64,000 bases of DNA from NCBI GenBank assembly GCA_016713425.1, contig JADJPE010000005.1:1550001-1614000 (forward strand), in the 5' to 3' direction. The DNA is from Deltaproteobacteria bacterium. Its GTDB lineage: Bacteria > Myxococcota > Kuafuiibacteriia > Kuafuiibacteriales > Kuafuiibacteriaceae. Both the position numbers and the translations under genes were made by a program. The notes beneath the pieces are model-generated. The model was not told the origin of the DNA. It saw nothing but the letters and a program-made list of their open reading frames with translations, and did no database searches. The number at the start of each line of letters is the position of its first letter. The stretch's first letter is position 1. This document shows positions 1 to 8,742 of this stretch, piece after piece.

Positions 1-148
1 CAAACGCGGTCAGCCAGTCGTCGACGGTACGCATCGACGGCGGCATGCAGGCCGTCAAGCCCAGAAGTCCGACGGCGGCTATCCATCGGGCGAGAACGCT
101 GATCTTCGCGGTGAGTCTGGCGCCGGTCGGCCCTTCGAGGTCACGCAT
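1..148 (-). CDS. Lipoprotein N-terminus, cut by the window edge
   Basis: A reading frame opens with ATG at 148 on the minus strand and runs off the left end of the window (49 codons visible). The visible part is a short charged start, a hydrophobic stretch (about residues 17-33) and the lipobox LLGLTAC, so it should be a lipid-anchored envelope protein. An A/G-rich stretch (AGGATTAAGAAG) lies just upstream of the ATG. The mature part is too short to assign a function. It lies in the same direction as, and 31 bases downstream of, the rhodanese-MoeB gene, so the two could be co-transcribed. Confidence 0.6.
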   Translation of the reverse strand, partial: MRDLEGPTGARLTAKISVLARWIAAVGLLGLTACMPPSMRTVDDWLTAF

Positions 149-179
149 GCTTCTTAATCCTGACTCGAATCTCAGCGCG

Positions 180-1406
180 CTAGCGGGAGGCGGAGCAGAA
201 CGCCTCGTAGTCGATCAACGTCGTGATCGTAGGATGCTCGCTGCAGACAGGGCACTCGGGATCTCGTCGAAGCTTCATCTCACGCCACTTCATCGCCAGT
301 GCGTCGAACTGCGCGAGGCGTCCGACCAGGGGTGTGCCCTTGCCCAAGAGAAGCTTCACGGTCTCGAGCACCTGCATCGTCCCGACGATGCCTGGCAACG
401 CGCCGACGACGCCCGCTTCGGCGCAGCTCGGTGCCATGCCCGGCGGTGGTGGCTCGGGATAGAGGCAGCGGTAGCATGGACCGCCCAACTTGGGCGCGAA
501 GACCGAGACCTGTCCTTCGAACTGAAAGATCGAACCGTGTACGTTCGGGAGGCCGCGGAATACGCACGCGTCGTTGATGAGATATCGCGTCTGAAAGTTG
601 TCGCAGCCATCCACGACGAGCTCCCAGCCTTCGTCGAGAATACGCATGATGTTCTCGGACGTGAGGAACTCGCGATATTTCACGACTTTGACGTCGGGGT
701 TGAGATCGCGGATCGCGCGCTCAGCGCTATCGACCTTGGGGACGCCCGCGTCCTCGTTGCGGTGGAGGATTTGCCGCTGGAGATTCGAATAGTCGACGAC
801 ATCGGGATCGACCACGCCGAGTGTCCCAACGCCCGCGGCCGCCAGATAGAACGCGGACGGTGAACCGAGCCCGCCGGCGCCAACGAGCAGAACCTTCGCG
901 TTGAGCAGGCGTTTTTGGCCTTCTTCTCCGATCTCTGGGAGCATGATGTGGCGCGAGTAACGGATCTTTTGCTCCGAGCTGAGTTGCTGCTCAACCTTCC
1001 ACGGGAATCCAGCATTCTTCCACGCCCCGAAGCCGCCCTTCATGGATGTGACATTTCGGTAACCCATTTCTTGGAGGGAGCGGCCGGCCAGGACGCTTCT
1101 CGTTCCACCCGCGCAGTAGATGATGATCGGCCGGTCCCGGTTGCGTTCGATGTCCTCGATGCGTAGCTCGAGAAATCCCCGCGGCACGGCTTTGGCGAGT
1201 GCAATCGAGCCGGTTGCCACTTCCTCGGGCTCGCGGACATCGAGGAGCAGTGTATTCGGATGCGCTTCGAGCTGTGCTCTCGCCTCCTCGACGCTGCACT
1301 CCTTCACCGCGGTGCGTGCGGACTGGATCAACTGGTCTTTCGTCAGCTCTGTCACACTCCGTAGCCCACTGAATGAATCCAACGAAGTCAAGATTTGAGC
1401 GTTCAT
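180..1406 (-). CDS. moeB: MoeB/ThiF-type adenylyltransferase with N-terminal rhodanese domain
   Basis: E1-like enzyme of the MoeB/ThiF family, which adenylates the C-terminal Gly-Gly of a sulfur-carrier protein (MoaD or ThiS) for molybdopterin or thiamine synthesis. The 408-residue protein has a rhodanese domain at about residues 37-138 with active-site Cys98 in YCAGGTRS. The adenylyltransferase follows from about 145, with the nucleotide loop GAGGLGS (176-182) and the zinc cysteine pairs CYRC and CPVC. The usual fused order (human MOCS3, bacterial MoeZ) puts the rhodanese at the C-terminus, so this order is reversed. The longer frame reaches 1484, but residues before MNAQILT look like read-through, so the ATG at 1406 is preferred. 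It is divergent from the alcohol dehydrogenase, 41 bases away. Whether the partner is MoaD, ThiS or another carrier cannot be decided. Confidence 0.9.
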   Translation of the reverse strand: MNAQILTSLDSFSGLRSVTELTKDQLIQSARTAVKECSVEEARAQLEAHPNTLLLDVREPEEVATGSIALAKAVPRGFLELRIEDIERNRDRPIIIYCAGGTRSVLAGRSLQEMGYRNVTSMKGGFGAWKNAGFPWKVEQQLSSEQKIRYSRHIMLPEIGEEGQKRLLNAKVLLVGAGGLGSPSAFYLAAAGVGTLGVVDPDVVDYSNLQRQILHRNEDAGVPKVDSAERAIRDLNPDVKVVKYREFLTSENIMRILDEGWELVVDGCDNFQTRYLINDACVFRGLPNVHGSIFQFEGQVSVFAPKLGGPCYRCLYPEPPPPGMAPSCAEAGVVGALPGIVGTMQVLETVKLLLGKGTPLVGRLAQFDALAMKWREMKLRRDPECPVCSEHPTITTLIDYEAFCSASR

Positions 1407-1447
1407 GCTGGCCGCGCGGGCCGTTTTAAAGTACCAGCGAGGGCAAG

Positions 1448-2614
1448 ATGAAGACGATCCCGATCGCGCAGATGAGCTTCCCAACGCGGATGATCGTGGG
1501 CCCTGGGGCCCTAAAACTGCTTCCGGCCGAGGTCCGAAGCCTCAACGCGAAACGGCCCTTGATCGTTTCAGATCGGGGACTTGCGGCGGCTGGACTCGTC
1601 GATCGTGTGCGGGGTGTATTGGCCGAGGAGGGCATCGAGGCCCTGACCTTCCTCGATGTCTCGAAGAATCCCAAGGAGTCTGACGTGCTCGCCGGGACGG
1701 CCGTCTATCGCGAGAACTTCACTGACTTGGTCATTGGCCTCGGGGGTGGGGCCGCGATGGATGTCGCGAAACTCGTACGTCTCAAATGCACGCATCCGCT
1801 CCCATTGTCCGCCTATGACGATACAAAAGGCGGGTCCGATCGCATTCATGCCAACCAACCGCCCATGATCGCCATCCCCACGACGGCTGGGACGGGGAGC
1901 GAGGTCGGTCGATCGGGTGTTGTTTGTTTGCCGCCCGACGATCGGAAGGTCGTGATTTTCAGCCCCCACATGCTTCCGGAAGTCGCACTCCTCGACGCCG
2001 AACTCACGCTCGACCTTCCGCCCCGGCTCACGGCGGCGACGGGCATCGACGCGATGACGCACGCCCTCGAGGCCTACGTGGGCCAGGGTGCTCATCCCTT
2101 TGCCGACGACTTCGCGCTGGCCGCGCTGGCGCGTGTCGGCCAGCACCTCGAGCGCGTGGTTCGCGACGGACACGACCTTTGGTCCCGCCATGAAATGATG
2201 ATCGCGTCGTCGATGGGCGCGATCAGCTTCCAGAAGAATCTTGGCGCTTGCCACGCCCTTGCGCATCCGCTTTCGGCGGTTGCCGATCTCCACCATGGAC
2301 TCGCCAACGCCGTGATGCTGCCGTCGGTCGTTGAGTTCAATCTCAAAGCAGCGAGAGATCGGTACGCGGTTGCAGGCGTGGCGCTCGGCGCGGCTGAGGC
2401 GAAGACTCAAGAAGCGCGCGCCGAAGCTTGCCTCGATCGCGTGCGCGAGATCCTCGAGATGACTGGGTTGCCGACCCGGCTCACGAGTGAAGGCGTTACA
2501 CCTGACATGATCGACCGGATGGTGCCCCAAGCCGTCGAGGACCCAAGCGCTCCCGGAAATCCGCGCTTGCTAACGATGGAAGCGGCCCGCGCGCTCTACG
2601 AATCTTCGATGTGA
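1448..2614 (+). CDS. Iron-containing alcohol dehydrogenase
   Basis: Group III (iron-dependent) alcohol dehydrogenase, a cytoplasmic NAD(P)-linked oxidoreductase of 388 residues, the normal family length. Visible family motifs are the nucleotide-binding GGGAAMDVAK, the PTTAGTGSEV segment, the TGIDAMTHALEAY helix carrying the first metal-ligand Asp, and the His-rich metal site CHALAHPLSAV...LHHGLAN. The start ATG has GAGGGCAAG just before it. The substrate cannot be read from the sequence; relatives act on butanol, propanediol, methanol or succinate semialdehyde. It is convergent with the CARDB-type gene 21 bases downstream. Confidence 0.92.
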   Translation: MKTIPIAQMSFPTRMIVGPGALKLLPAEVRSLNAKRPLIVSDRGLAAAGLVDRVRGVLAEEGIEALTFLDVSKNPKESDVLAGTAVYRENFTDLVIGLGGGAAMDVAKLVRLKCTHPLPLSAYDDTKGGSDRIHANQPPMIAIPTTAGTGSEVGRSGVVCLPPDDRKVVIFSPHMLPEVALLDAELTLDLPPRLTAATGIDAMTHALEAYVGQGAHPFADDFALAALARVGQHLERVVRDGHDLWSRHEMMIASSMGAISFQKNLGACHALAHPLSAVADLHHGLANAVMLPSVVEFNLKAARDRYAVAGVALGAAEAKTQEARAEACLDRVREILEMTGLPTRLTSEGVTPDMIDRMVPQAVEDPSAPGNPRLLTMEAARALYESSM

Positions 2615-2635
2615 CATCCACGCGCGAGCGTGCGC

Positions 2636-5302
2636 TCAGGGTTCAAGAGGAACGGAGCGCACGTTGTCGTTCCGGTCGGCGGGGTCGAGGATGTCGGGCT
2701 CGTTGATCAAGGCTGAAATGTACGTGCTATGCCAGCGGCCGACGATTTGGTCGGCCGGGATGCGTGAGATCATCGTTGAACAACGACCCGCGCGAACGAG
2801 CGGCGTTGATTCCCTTGCGAGCACGACGTGCGTTTCGTGGTCGTCAAATCGGTCTTCCCAGTCTGTTGGGTCGACGCGATCGAAGCGGTCCGGTGTGGCG
2901 AGGACCTCGTACGCATATTCATACGGAAAAGCGTCGCCGCCGGCGCCGACGTCTTCGGTCCCCTCGTTGCAGACGTCACTTTCGACGACGATGACATCGG
3001 CGGCGTGACCGCCCGGGATCGTATCGTGGCTGTGATCGACGAAGACGCGCAGGTCTCGGACCAACAGTCCGCTGGGCGCTGGTTCGAAGATGCGTACGGC
3101 GCGGGATAGGTTGTTGCCGGGGATGCGGTCATCGGAGCACCCGCCTCCGCCCCCGACCCAGTCCCAGCAGTCCACCGAGGGTGTACCGAGCACCGCCATC
3201 GACAGGTATTCAGGAGTCTCGAGCGCGAGCATCGGACCTTGGATGAGCTGGCAATCCTCATCAGGCCCGAGGAAGACCACCCGACGGTCAACAACAAATC
3301 CGCCCTGCCTGGAGATCTCCTCTTCGGAAATTGGGGCCACGGGTGGTTCGTGGGTGACGATGAATGCGATTTCGGCCGTTCCGGCCAGCGTTCCCACGTT
3401 GCAAACCCGCCCTTGAGGCTCGAAGCCTTGGGACTCTGGAGACTGCGGGTACGGCGGCTCGATGAGCGTGAGCGAGAAATCAGCATAGCCCCCAAATCGT
3501 ACGAGGGCTTCGGCTGTGTTGTTGTCGAGGCGAACTTCGTCGGGCGCGGAGTCGACTTGGAGCACGACTTCGGTGATGCCTGAGAAGGCCGCACCGCGGG
3601 AAAGGCTTGCCCAGCCCGGCAGGCATTCGCCCGCGCGCAGACTCTGAGCGACCAAAGAGCCACGGACGAGGCTGGCGTTGGCCAGCAGCGTCGAGGACTG
3701 GCCATCTACGCTCTCCGGATGGGCCCAAAGGTGAAGCTCGAGTGGGCCGAGGCCGACGAAGTCCTCGTTGCCATGATTGCAGACCATGAACTCAGCTCGA
3801 TAGAGGCCGTCTTCCGCCGGATAAACCGTGTATTGAGCGATCTCGAAGTCGGCACCGGTGCCAACGCCCACCTCTGCGCGGAAAACGTTGTTCTCTTCGA
3901 TGCTTTCCAGCACTTCATCACCGGGGTCGATCGCCATCGTGAGCGCATTCTCTCCTGGATGAGGGAAAGAAAGAGCAACAAGTTGGGTTTCGCATTCGCC
4001 ACTGTAACGCACGTCGAACGTTGATTCGCCGACACGTCGTGTGTTCGCTGGGTCGTCGTCCGAAGTCGTGTCGATGGTGAGTCGAGCGGGATGGTGGCTC
4101 GCATGGCGTCCGTTGTTACAGACCTTCATGGTGGCTATGGCGTCCTGACCGGCGATGCGCGGCGGCAAGGTGGCGGCGGCGATCACGAGGTCGGGTAGCC
4201 CAACATCGAAGCGCATTGTTCGGGCGTCCGTATTGTTGTCTTCGAACGCCTCCACGATGCTGTCTTCGTGGTCGACTGCGACCATCAAGCGTCGATCTGG
4301 CTCGCCCTCACGCCGCCAAACTGTCGCATCAACGTTCGAAAATTCTTCATACACGCAGTCCCCACCGCCGATCTCTCGCGCGTACGGGCCGCCCAACAAC
4401 AGGTCGCCTTCGTTCGGATCGAGTTCTTGGGCTCGATGAATCGTGCGAGTCGTCGACCACAGCGTCACGCTTGCCTCACTGTTCGCGCCGCCACGATTGC
4501 ACGTCCGAACGAGAACGGATTCAAGGCCAAGTGTCCCGCCACCTGCGGCCTCAACGACGCGTGCGAACGTCGCTACGAGATCGACTCCGGCGCTCGGGTG
4601 GCGCGCCACGTGAGCTTCGTCGATCGGCGCGCCGTCTTGCGTGAGTCGAGCGATGATATCGATCTCTTCGGGAAGAGGCTCGCCGTTGATGGTCTCGCAG
4701 GCGGCGTAATCCTCGCTGTCGGGATCGTATCCGGAGCAGTCGTCCCCCCGAAGGACCTCCGAGGGCGAGTAGGTGAGTTCGTAGGGGGCGCAGTCCGTTG
4801 AGCCAGCGAGTCCAGCGAGGTCGTCCGTTCCGACCTCACGTGTCCTGACCTCTCCGTTTGGGCGCTTCTCGCTGAGGCTCAGCGTCAGCGCGAGCCCAGG
4901 CGGAAAGTCGGAAGGGGCGGGATCCCCGACGTCAAAGGCTGGGCAGATGACGACCGACACGAGTCCCGGGCTCGCCGGAGGAAGCGCCATCTGGGCGATC
5001 CGAGGCTTAGCCGGCTCGATGACCGTGATGCCGGAGGTCTGACCTTGAACACGGTCGTCGATCCCGGTGCATCCCGACCCTACGACCCCGCTCCCCACGA
5101 CAGCGCTTGCGACGAAGAGCGTACCCGTCATGATGAGGAAGCCACTTCGGTCACAGTCGGAAGGCGCGCTCTCAGAAGGCGCGCTCTCGCGTTTGCTCGG
5201 CCGCCGCAAGCGTCCGAAAACCGGCGTTGGCGGGAGGGGACGAATGGGGGTGTCGGCGTGGGCTCGCAAGCGTTCGCGGTGTCGCATCGTTGCGTGCGAC
5301 AT
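2636..5302 (-). CDS. Large CARDB-type surface protein, probably lipid- or membrane-anchored
   Basis: An 888-residue exported protein. A hydrophobic segment at about residues 54-78 ends in VVGSGC, which resembles a lipobox but lacks the usual Leu at -3. The rest is a string of beta-rich repeats that open with phrases like LPDLVIAAATL, ADFEIAQYTV and ADFSLTLIEP, followed by VCNNG, VCNHG, VCNVG or VCNEG. That pattern is typical of CARDB (cell adhesion related domain found in bacteria) modules, each probably with a Cys in the same strand. Frames extend to 5380. The ATG at 5302 is chosen because AGAGGA lies upstream; the ATG at 5131 directly before the hydrophobic stretch is an alternative. A 15-base duplication encodes SAPSESAPSD near the N-terminus. 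Adhesion or envelope structure is inference. Confidence 0.75.
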   Translation of the reverse strand: MSHATMRHRERLRAHADTPIRPLPPTPVFGRLRRPSKRESAPSESAPSDCDRSGFLIMTGTLFVASAVVGSGVVGSGCTGIDDRVQGQTSGITVIEPAKPRIAQMALPPASPGLVSVVICPAFDVGDPAPSDFPPGLALTLSLSEKRPNGEVRTREVGTDDLAGLAGSTDCAPYELTYSPSEVLRGDDCSGYDPDSEDYAACETINGEPLPEEIDIIARLTQDGAPIDEAHVARHPSAGVDLVATFARVVEAAGGGTLGLESVLVRTCNRGGANSEASVTLWSTTRTIHRAQELDPNEGDLLLGGPYAREIGGGDCVYEEFSNVDATVWRREGEPDRRLMVAVDHEDSIVEAFEDNNTDARTMRFDVGLPDLVIAAATLPPRIAGQDAIATMKVCNNGRHASHHPARLTIDTTSDDDPANTRRVGESTFDVRYSGECETQLVALSFPHPGENALTMAIDPGDEVLESIEENNVFRAEVGVGTGADFEIAQYTVYPAEDGLYRAEFMVCNHGNEDFVGLGPLELHLWAHPESVDGQSSTLLANASLVRGSLVAQSLRAGECLPGWASLSRGAAFSGITEVVLQVDSAPDEVRLDNNTAEALVRFGGYADFSLTLIEPPYPQSPESQGFEPQGRVCNVGTLAGTAEIAFIVTHEPPVAPISEEEISRQGGFVVDRRVVFLGPDEDCQLIQGPMLALETPEYLSMAVLGTPSVDCWDWVGGGGGCSDDRIPGNNLSRAVRIFEPAPSGLLVRDLRVFVDHSHDTIPGGHAADVIVVESDVCNEGTEDVGAGGDAFPYEYAYEVLATPDRFDRVDPTDWEDRFDDHETHVVLARESTPLVRAGRCSTMISRIPADQIVGRWHSTYISALINEPDILDPADRNDNVRSVPLEP

Positions 5303-5425
5303 AAGGCCGACCGTCCTCTCTCGTCTATCGGTTCGGCGTCTGAGTGGCGGTGATGTCACGCCGTTTGGTGTGGGCAACACGCGACTTCCCCGCCGCCCTC
5401 TACGAGCGTGGGAGGCCGTCCTACT

Positions 5426-5755
5426 TCACGAGGTCGAAGTCACGGTTTGAGGCGGCCGCAAGTAGCATCGGTCCGCGATGCATTGGAGCTGATCGATCTC
5501 GCCACTCGCGGGCGGCTCTCCGCACTCGCGCCCGTTGCAGGCTTCATCGCAAAGACAGCTTCCAAGTCCTTGGGCGTTCGCTGGGGTGCAGAGCCCTTCG
5601 TAGCAGAACTCGCCGCTCGCGCATTCGCGCGAAGAGTCGCAGTCACCTGAGCACGCCGTGAACGCGAACGTTGCGCCGGCGGCGAAAGCGATCAACGTCA
5701 ACACCAGATTCCGGGGAAAGGATCGAAACCATCGAAGCCATCGAAACCGAGTCAT
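5426..5755 (-). CDS. Small cysteine-rich lipoprotein
   Basis: A 109-residue protein with a basic, aromatic n-region, a hydrophobic core and the lipobox FTAC at about residues 32-35. The mature domain has about ten further cysteines in short spacings (SGDCDSSRECASGEFCYEGLC, then CLCDEACNGREC), a disulfide-knot pattern common in exported proteins of myxobacteria. It sits 85 bases downstream of the composite FGE-domain ORF on the same strand and 123 bases upstream of the CARDB-type gene, so the three may form one envelope-protein cluster. No enzymatic motif is seen. Confidence 0.75.
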   Translation of the reverse strand: MTRFRWLRWFRSFPRNLVLTLIAFAAGATFAFTACSGDCDSSRECASGEFCYEGLCTPANAQGLGSCLCDEACNGRECGEPPASGEIDQLQCIADRCYLRPPQTVTSTS

Positions 5756-5840
5756 GTAGCCTGCCTCCGTATCATCATGCGGCCAGGCGCAAGCCTACCG
5801 AGGCTCGGCGCCGCCCGCAAATGCCCATCGCTCGAAAGAA

Positions 5841-8570
5841 TCACCGGCAACAACGAAACCCGAACGACAGGTCGACCGTCGTCGGCAACGCGTGGTTGTC
5901 TTCGGTCACGCAGCGCAAGCCGATGGCGTTCGAACGGTAGCTGCCGCCGGCAAGGCCACGCCGCGTGCCCTCGAAGTAGTCGGTTTGGTTCCATTCAGAT
6001 ACGTTGCCTGACAAATCGTAAGCCCCGAGCTCGCTGACGCAGCCCGCCGCCTCCGGCAGGCCCTCGGTGTTGGTTCGGCTCTCGATCATTGCGCCCGTTT
6101 CGACGGCGTCTCGCCGGATGGCGTCATAGCCGTTGCAGGTGTCCGGTTCATATCCGTCCCCGTACGGGAAGGTTAGGTCGTTGCTGCCCCGGCACGCTCG
6201 CGACCACTCCTCGGCGGTGCAAAGTCGCTTCGTCGCGTTTTCGCAGGCCGCTTTGGCTTGAAACCAGGTGATGCCGCGGGCTGGTCTCGCGAAGCGAGCC
6301 GATGTGGCGACTGCGGTCGTGCCGGTTCCGTCTTCGCTGCCGAGGTCACCCTCAAGAATCGACGCCTCGTATTGGTCGATGCAGAAAGCATCAAGCCCGC
6401 GGAGCGCCGGAACCTTCACCATGGCGTCGGGGGCGGCGCAGGGTTCGCCGAGCGGCGTCGGGGGTGGCCGGTCGGCTTCGATGGGGCGGTCACCCCCGCA
6501 GCCGGTCGTGCTGCCAAACAGGAGGCTCGAGCTCGAAAAGAGAAACAGGCCGCCGAGCAGGGCCGAGCGAGCGTTGGGCACGCCGAGGGCGCGCCCGCGA
6601 CCGCGACCGCGCCCGCGACGAACGCGGCGCCCGAGTTTCAAGAGCACGAGGAGCGCCGTGAGAGGAAGCCAGGATCCGATCCCCGATGCCCATTTCCCGG
6701 AGACCGCACCGACGACCGATCCGGATCGCGCGCCGGATCCCAATCCCAATCCCAATTCCGACCTCGAGCGCGATCGCCACCCCCAGGGCCAGGGCGATCC
6801 TGGTTCCGATTCTCGTCCCCATTCTCCGCTCCGGTCGGTGGGAACTGCGACGGCGGAGCAACCGCCACCTCCGTAGAGATAGAAGCGGGGTCCGCAAATC
6901 TCGCGCGCAAGCAGTGTGGCCGAAGAGGTCATCGTGAACGGCACGCCGCCTTCGATCGCCGCGCTCACCGTGCTCTTGATCTCGAGCGACCCACCGTTGG
7001 GAAGCGGGCACTCGGGGACCATGAGCACCACCAAGTCGTCGACTTCCCCGTGTCGCGCCGAGATGCCGCTGGCGCGGATTTGCCCGCGACCGTAGACACC
7101 GCCTTGTCGATCGATCTCCACCACGGCGCCCGTGGGCTCCTCGACGACCTCGAAGTCGACGACGTTGGCGGGGATGTCGGTGCTCATCTGTAGCCCGGTT
7201 CCCGGAAGATTGCCCGTGTTTGAAAGAGCATACGCGACGCGAAGCGGGTCGCCTGGGTAGTAGGCGTCAAGGTGTTCGCCACCGCTCGTGCGAATGTCGA
7301 TGTGCGAATCGAGATCGAAGCGCGGCGAGAAGGTATCGATGCCGACGATGACGTAGGCCAACCCAATCAGCTCGCCGCTGTGTCCGAAGGCGTCCGGCGC
7401 TGGCGCGGTGACCTCGACGGTGACGCTTTCGTCGTCGGCTCGCAGGACGGGCGTGATGTCGAATCGGTCGATGTCGGTGCCCGCGACGTTCGTGAGCGGC
7501 GGATCGACCGTGTTGATCGTGCGATTGAAGACGTCGTTCGCGGGATTGATGTCGTCGCTCAGCACCAGCGTCCGCGAGCCGTCTGCCCCGATGACGCGGA
7601 TGCGCTCGATGCCTGACTCGTTGTTGCCGTTGGCGCAGTTCTCAGGTCCGGGATGACAGTCGCCTTCTTGCGCATAGACGGTGATCTGTCCCGACGGCAC
7701 GCGAGACACCCGAAAGTCAGACAACGTAAGCGTCACGGTCGAGCCGAGCACGGCTTGAAGCCCATCGAAGAGCACGATGCGCCGCGGCGGGAGGCGCTCT
7801 TCTTCGAAGACCAACACCACCGAAAACGACGCGTTCGCCACCGTGTGTCTCACCTCGCAGGTTCCGCGCGCCGCGTTGAACGCCACCCCGTCGGAGCATA
7901 CGCCCGGGCTGGTTGGCTGCGCGTCGCGGAAGACGTCGGCTGCGAAACCGCGAACGCGGTACGTGCCGATCATCGTTCCGCCCGCGTTGGCGATGACGTC
8001 GGTAATGTTCGCGCGCACGACATAGAGCTCGACGTCGTCGAACGGAAACGGGAGTGAGGTCTGATGCAGTCCAACGGGGTTGTCTTGGGCGTCTCGCTCG
8101 ACGCTGACTTTCGTAAATGCGTCGCTCCCGGGGACGGAGATCTCGACCTCGAGGTCCGGCGTGTCGATCTCGTCGAGATCGTGGAAGAGCGATCCGCCGA
8201 AGTAGAGGTAGGCCTCGACCAATTGGGCCCGTGCCGGGATACGCCGCGCCGGCACGACAACTTCCGCACCTTCCACTTCAACGCCGTCGACAACGATTGT
8301 CTGCAGTCGATTCGGCCGATCTTCGCCTGGAAGATCGTTGACCGTGAATGCGGCCCCGGTCGCGAAGAAGTCCACCAGCCCTGAATAGTCGCGGCGAGCG
8401 TCCACGCAGTCGGGGTCGCTTGGCTGGTTGCACAGCGCCATCGCGTCGCGCGAGGACATCGCCATGGTGGCCAAGAACGCCGCCCAAGAAAACCTCGTCA
8501 GCCCGATGAGCCGACTTCTTCTGCTAGCCCAGCGACGACCCTGTCGACGCGCGCGCATCACGGACCACAT
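5841..8570 (-). CDS. Composite ORF: exported beta protein with MYXO-CTERM-like tail fused to FGE/SUMF1-like domain
   Basis: One uninterrupted 909-residue frame that looks like two proteins. The first part has a Sec signal (Arg-rich, then hydrophobic, ending near AMALC) and a long beta-rich region ending in ICGPRFYLYGGGGCS, a Ser/Arg/Gly linker, the hydrophobic run LPLTALLVLL and an Arg cluster. That is the layout of a MYXO-CTERM sorting tail, normally the end of a protein. The frame then passes through LLGGLFLFSSSSLLFGSTTGC, which looks like a second, lipoprotein-type signal. It ends in about 200 residues with formylglycine-generating-enzyme-family motifs (CIDQYEAS, ACENATKRLCTAEEWSRAC, YDLSGNVSEWN, GGSYRS, FGFRCC). 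A GTG at 6581 could start the second protein alone (246 residues). The frame extends to 8780, but that would overlap the divergent glycerate kinase, so the ATG at 8570 is preferred. Confidence 0.7.
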   Translation of the reverse strand: MWSVMRARRQGRRWASRRSRLIGLTRFSWAAFLATMAMSSRDAMALCNQPSDPDCVDARRDYSGLVDFFATGAAFTVNDLPGEDRPNRLQTIVVDGVEVEGAEVVVPARRIPARAQLVEAYLYFGGSLFHDLDEIDTPDLEVEISVPGSDAFTKVSVERDAQDNPVGLHQTSLPFPFDDVELYVVRANITDVIANAGGTMIGTYRVRGFAADVFRDAQPTSPGVCSDGVAFNAARGTCEVRHTVANASFSVVLVFEEERLPPRRIVLFDGLQAVLGSTVTLTLSDFRVSRVPSGQITVYAQEGDCHPGPENCANGNNESGIERIRVIGADGSRTLVLSDDINPANDVFNRTINTVDPPLTNVAGTDIDRFDITPVLRADDESVTVEVTAPAPDAFGHSGELIGLAYVIVGIDTFSPRFDLDSHIDIRTSGGEHLDAYYPGDPLRVAYALSNTGNLPGTGLQMSTDIPANVVDFEVVEEPTGAVVEIDRQGGVYGRGQIRASGISARHGEVDDLVVLMVPECPLPNGGSLEIKSTVSAAIEGGVPFTMTSSATLLAREICGPRFYLYGGGGCSAVAVPTDRSGEWGRESEPGSPWPWGWRSRSRSELGLGLGSGARSGSVVGAVSGKWASGIGSWLPLTALLVLLKLGRRVRRGRGRGRGRALGVPNARSALLGGLFLFSSSSLLFGSTTGCGGDRPIEADRPPPTPLGEPCAAPDAMVKVPALRGLDAFCIDQYEASILEGDLGSEDGTGTTAVATSARFARPARGITWFQAKAACENATKRLCTAEEWSRACRGSNDLTFPYGDGYEPDTCNGYDAIRRDAVETGAMIESRTNTEGLPEAAGCVSELGAYDLSGNVSEWNQTDYFEGTRRGLAGGSYRSNAIGLRCVTEDNHALPTTVDLSFGFRCCR

Positions 8571-8742
8571 TGTCGGCCCGAGCCTACTTCGGTCAGGGGA
8601 ACCCCACAAGTTTTCAGCCGTGCGCGGCGAACGATGTTTTGGCTGGTAATTACCCCCTAGAAGCCCCGCATGGTGCAGGAATTTATGCGGTACATGGTCG
8701 GATGTTTTGCGTTGGGTTCTGGACTTGACTATATCCCTCCCA

